Assembly: GCA_034414595.1 (NCBI GenBank)
Contig: DAOULY010000003.1
Span: 1 to 8,290, forward strand
Source: DAOULY01 sp034414595
GTDB taxonomy: Bacteria; Chloroflexota; Dehalococcoidia; SZUA-161; JAUWZY01
Length of the DNA stretch: 8,290 bases
Direction: 5' to 3'
The stretch's first letter is position 1; each line of letters starts with the position of its first letter. The position numbers were made by a program, and so were the translations under genes. The notes below the pieces were generated by a model. It made no database searches and was not told the DNA's origin. It saw only the letters and a program-made list of their open reading frames with translations. Shown here in pieces: positions 6,274-8,290 of this stretch.

Positions 6274-7695
6274 ATGGCGGAAAAGGTGTATTATGCTGAT
6301 TTCTTGAAGCTGGTTGGCTATGAGGAGAGCGAGATTCAAAAGGAAAAGCCTAGGCTTGACGAAGCCTTCAGAATCCTGGGGCTTGGCCCTGAGGACATGA
6401 AATACGGTCAAGCCAAGGTCGCGGAACGTTATGACGTTGAGCTGCTGGGGATCAGGAAAACCTTAGGTGTATACGTTAGAGCTCTCGTTGATGCGGTTTT
6501 GGCTAAAGAGGAAGGGAAAAAGATAATCTATTTTGCTTTCCCTAACATTGGTGGGCAGGCAAGCATGATATCCCTGGCAGCTGGGCCTGATGTGATCGTT
6601 ATGGCTCCAGAACTAAATCTGGTGGTGTTTTTGGGCTCGATGTTGGACAAAATCGATCCACTATTTGAGGTAGCTGAGGAGCTGCTACTGCCGGCAAATC
6701 AGGCCCAGTGCGGCCTGACTAAGGTCAGAATGGCATCAATAGCCAAGGAGATAGTCCCAAAACCCAATGCCTTCCTGAGTTCGAGCTTTCAATGTGACCA
6801 GGAGCCAAAGGTAGATGAGTGGATGAGCTTTGAGTATGGTATTCCTATGATACTGACAGACCAATGTAAGGACTCAGCCTGGAGTGAATTTCCAAGTTTT
6901 AAGCCCGAGCGTGTCGGTTACCTCGGCTCAGAGCTAAACCAGGGCTTTGGGGAAGTATGGGAAATACTGGGAAGAGAGCCAAGTGAAGAGGATCAGGAGT
7001 ATGGCAGGTCATTGCACCGCGCCTATACAGAAAGGCTGACGAAAATTAACAATATGATGAGGACTGATCCAGCGCCGTTGAGCATGGCCGACCTGGGCCT
7101 GTTGCGCTTCACTAAGCATTCGACAAACGTGGCGCAATATCCAGTGGTGTTAGAAGCCATGGAAATTTTGGCTTCAGAGCTTAAGGAGAGGATCGAGAAG
7201 GGGATAGGCGTAGTGCCTAAGGGGACTCCAAAAGCCTTTGGTTGCATCATCACGCTAAGAGATCCAGAGATAAGCCGCATGATAGAAAAGGCAGGCGTGA
7301 TGATACCGGTCAATATCTTGACTTATGAACGGCCTCTGGCAGCTTTGAGCGAAACTAAGTCAGACTATACCAGCCTCGGAGAGAAGATGGCTGAGTCGGA
7401 GATGAGGAGGGGTATGTATCATAGCAGCGCTGGCTCACTTTACTGGGTCATAGATGCTTGCAGGGATTGGGATATGGATGGTGTGGTATGGCAATGGCCG
7501 ATACACTGCCGACCTTTTGCCTTCCACCCCCTCATGTTCAAAAAAGCAGTGGAAGAGGAGCTGGGAATCCCGTTCCTGTCTTTAGAGGTGGACTGGTTTG
7601 ATAATAGGTCTTACAATGTCGGGGCACTGAAGACAAAGGTGGAAACCTTCGCCCAGCTATTGGCGGCGAGAAAGGCCAAGAAGGCTAAGCAGTGA
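6274..7695 (+). CDS. HgdA-like large subunit of a 2-hydroxyacyl-CoA dehydratase / benzoyl-CoA reductase-type enzyme (module B)
   Basis: This 473-residue protein is a close paralog of the large subunit at 719-2110 and aligns along its whole length (for example RLDEAFRILGLGP, YDVELLGIRK, GMYHSSAG). The three expected [4Fe-4S] ligands are present: Cys146 in AQCGLTK, Cys174 in SSFQCDQ and Cys412 in WPIHCRPF. The C-terminus has the family signature (LKTKVETFAQLL) and a short Lys-rich tail. It should pair with the small subunit encoded 60 nt upstream. No activator gene follows before the next promoter, unlike module A, so it probably relies on the activator at 2119-2904 or one outside the window. 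The extra two residues near 360 (SETKSDY against KSSY in the paralog) are a small indel. Substrate unknown. Confidence 0.93.
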   Translation: MAEKVYYADFLKLVGYEESEIQKEKPRLDEAFRILGLGPEDMKYGQAKVAERYDVELLGIRKTLGVYVRALVDAVLAKEEGKKIIYFAFPNIGGQASMISLAAGPDVIVMAPELNLVVFLGSMLDKIDPLFEVAEELLLPANQAQCGLTKVRMASIAKEIVPKPNAFLSSSFQCDQEPKVDEWMSFEYGIPMILTDQCKDSAWSEFPSFKPERVGYLGSELNQGFGEVWEILGREPSEEDQEYGRSLHRAYTERLTKINNMMRTDPAPLSMADLGLLRFTKHSTNVAQYPVVLEAMEILASELKERIEKGIGVVPKGTPKAFGCIITLRDPEISRMIEKAGVMIPVNILTYERPLAALSETKSDYTSLGEKMAESEMRRGMYHSSAGSLYWVIDACRDWDMDGVVWQWPIHCRPFAFHPLMFKKAVEEELGIPFLSLEVDWFDNRSYNVGALKTKVETFAQLLAARKAKKAKQ

Positions 7696-7742
7696 GCATT
7701 ATCTGGTAAATGGCTGAGGTTGTTATGTCCAAGAGGGCACAT

Positions 7743-7772
7743 TTGACACTGCAGGCTGACCCGTGGGATAAT
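7743..7772 (+). promoter_or_regulatory. Sigma-70-type promoter for the third dehydratase-family gene
   Basis: TTGACA at 7743-7748 and GATAAT at 7767-7772 (five of six) are 18 nt apart, and a TGG triplet directly before the -10 gives an extended -10 element. The predicted start is near 7779, leaving a leader of about 64 nt. It separates the next gene from module B. Confidence 0.7.
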
Positions 7773-7827
7773 CCTGCTTGCCTGCTGAGTATTCGAGCCC
7801 CGATACAGGATATAGCTAAAGAACACT

Positions 7828-7834
7828 AAGGAGG
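7828..7834 (+). promoter_or_regulatory. Ribosome binding site of the third small-subunit gene
   Basis: AAGGAGG is 8 nt before the ATG at 7843 and supports that start over the ATG three codons later (7852). Confidence 0.75.
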
Positions 7835-7842
7835 AGCGCCAC

Positions 7843-8290
7843 ATGGAATCTATGGAAAAGCTGTCCGCATATCTTAGAGAGAGACCGGACCAGCTGCGGG
7901 AATTCAGGGAAAAAGGCGGCAAGGTTATAGGCACCTTCGTCGGCGATTTCGTGCCTGAGGAGATGATCTATGCCGCGGGGGCGGTGCCGTTGTGCCTGTC
8001 ACACGGTGGAGACCGCATGGCAGTCGATGCCACCATGGGCAAGTCATGGCGTTTTCTCTGTGCTTTCGCCAAGGAGCAATTTGGGGAGAGGTTGCTGGGA
8101 GAGCAGCCATATTACAATATGGTTGACATGCTGGTGGTGCCGATAAGCTGTCAGAACCTGCGCCGGGCAGCGGATATGTGGGGATATTATACAGATGTGC
8201 CCATGTTCCGGGTCGGTATACCCCACGACAACAAGGTTGAACGCTCGCTGGAATACTATATTGATCGTCTACGCACTCTGAAGAGCAAGT
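7843..8290 (+). CDS. HgdB/BcrC-like small subunit, third copy (3' end outside window)
   Basis: The first 149 residues of a third small subunit run off the window end with no stop. It aligns without gaps to the N-terminus of the protein at 5074: VPEEMIYAAGAVP (37-49) matches VPEEIILACDAIP, PYYNMVDMLVVP (89-100) matches PYYDLADITVVP, and FRVGIPH (122-128) matches FRFGVPH. Cluster-ligand candidates are Cys73 (FLCAFAK) and Cys103 (ISCQN). Cys103 sits at the family's usual CDG position, so this copy looks more canonical than the module B small subunit, which has Asp there. It is clearly more divergent than the first two copies are from each other. With its own promoter it likely begins another small/large pair beyond the window. 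Substrate and partner cannot be seen. Confidence 0.9.
   Translation, partial: MESMEKLSAYLRERPDQLREFREKGGKVIGTFVGDFVPEEMIYAAGAVPLCLSHGGDRMAVDATMGKSWRFLCAFAKEQFGERLLGEQPYYNMVDMLVVPISCQNLRRAADMWGYYTDVPMFRVGIPHDNKVERSLEYYIDRLRTLKSK

Noticed and set aside
7710..7829. 39-codon plus-strand ORF between module B and the third small subunit
   Set aside because: It has no good ribosome site and the predicted promoter at 7743-7772 lies inside it, so its own transcript would have to come from module B. Kept only as a weak possibility.

Overview
The window is about 8.3 kb of tightly packed, plus-strand metabolic genes. They belong to the 2-hydroxyacyl-CoA dehydratase / ATP-dependent benzoyl-CoA reductase superfamily, whose oxygen-sensitive [4Fe-4S] enzymes push single electrons into a CoA thioester at the cost of ATP. 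This points to a strictly anaerobic bacterium of moderate G+C that lives on amino acids, hydroxy acids or aromatics. Sediment lineages such as anaerobic Chloroflexota or Desulfobacterota would fit, but nothing in the window fixes the taxon.

Layout. (A) 1-2904 is one apparent operon: the 3' part of a small (HgdB-like) subunit gene, a complete large (HgdA-like) subunit gene, and the ATP-hydrolysing activator (HgdC/BcrA/BadF type). (B) 2905-3266 is a 362-bp gap with a perfect consensus sigma-70 promoter, a 12-bp palindrome just downstream of the expected start site, a roughly 217-nt leader and a two-copy 21-nt direct repeat. (C) 3267-4934 encodes a protein of the PEP-synthase/phosphotransferase superfamily. 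It keeps the helical middle region and the C-terminal phosphohistidine 'mobile' domain but has no N-terminal ATP-binding domain. (D) 4935-5073 holds a possible 22-codon ORF followed at once by a perfect 16-bp hairpin. (E) 5074-7695 is a second small-plus-large subunit pair, closely paralogous to module A. (F) 7743-7772 is a second strong promoter, followed by the 5' part of a third, more divergent small subunit gene (7843 to the window end).

Likely cooperation. Each small/large pair should form a heterodimer with one iron-sulfur cluster per subunit, and the activator should inject electrons from a ferredoxin or flavodoxin. Only one activator gene is visible for two (probably three) pairs, so it may be shared. 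The phosphohistidine protein could phosphorylate a hydroxylated substrate or intermediate, as phenylphosphate synthase does, if a separate ATP-binding partner exists; this is inference.

Most notable points: both small subunits whose C-terminus is visible have Arg where the family usually has its third cluster-ligating Cys; the PEP-utilising protein lacks its ATP-grasp half; and dehydratase modules are repeated with promoters between them. The substrates cannot be read from the sequence.
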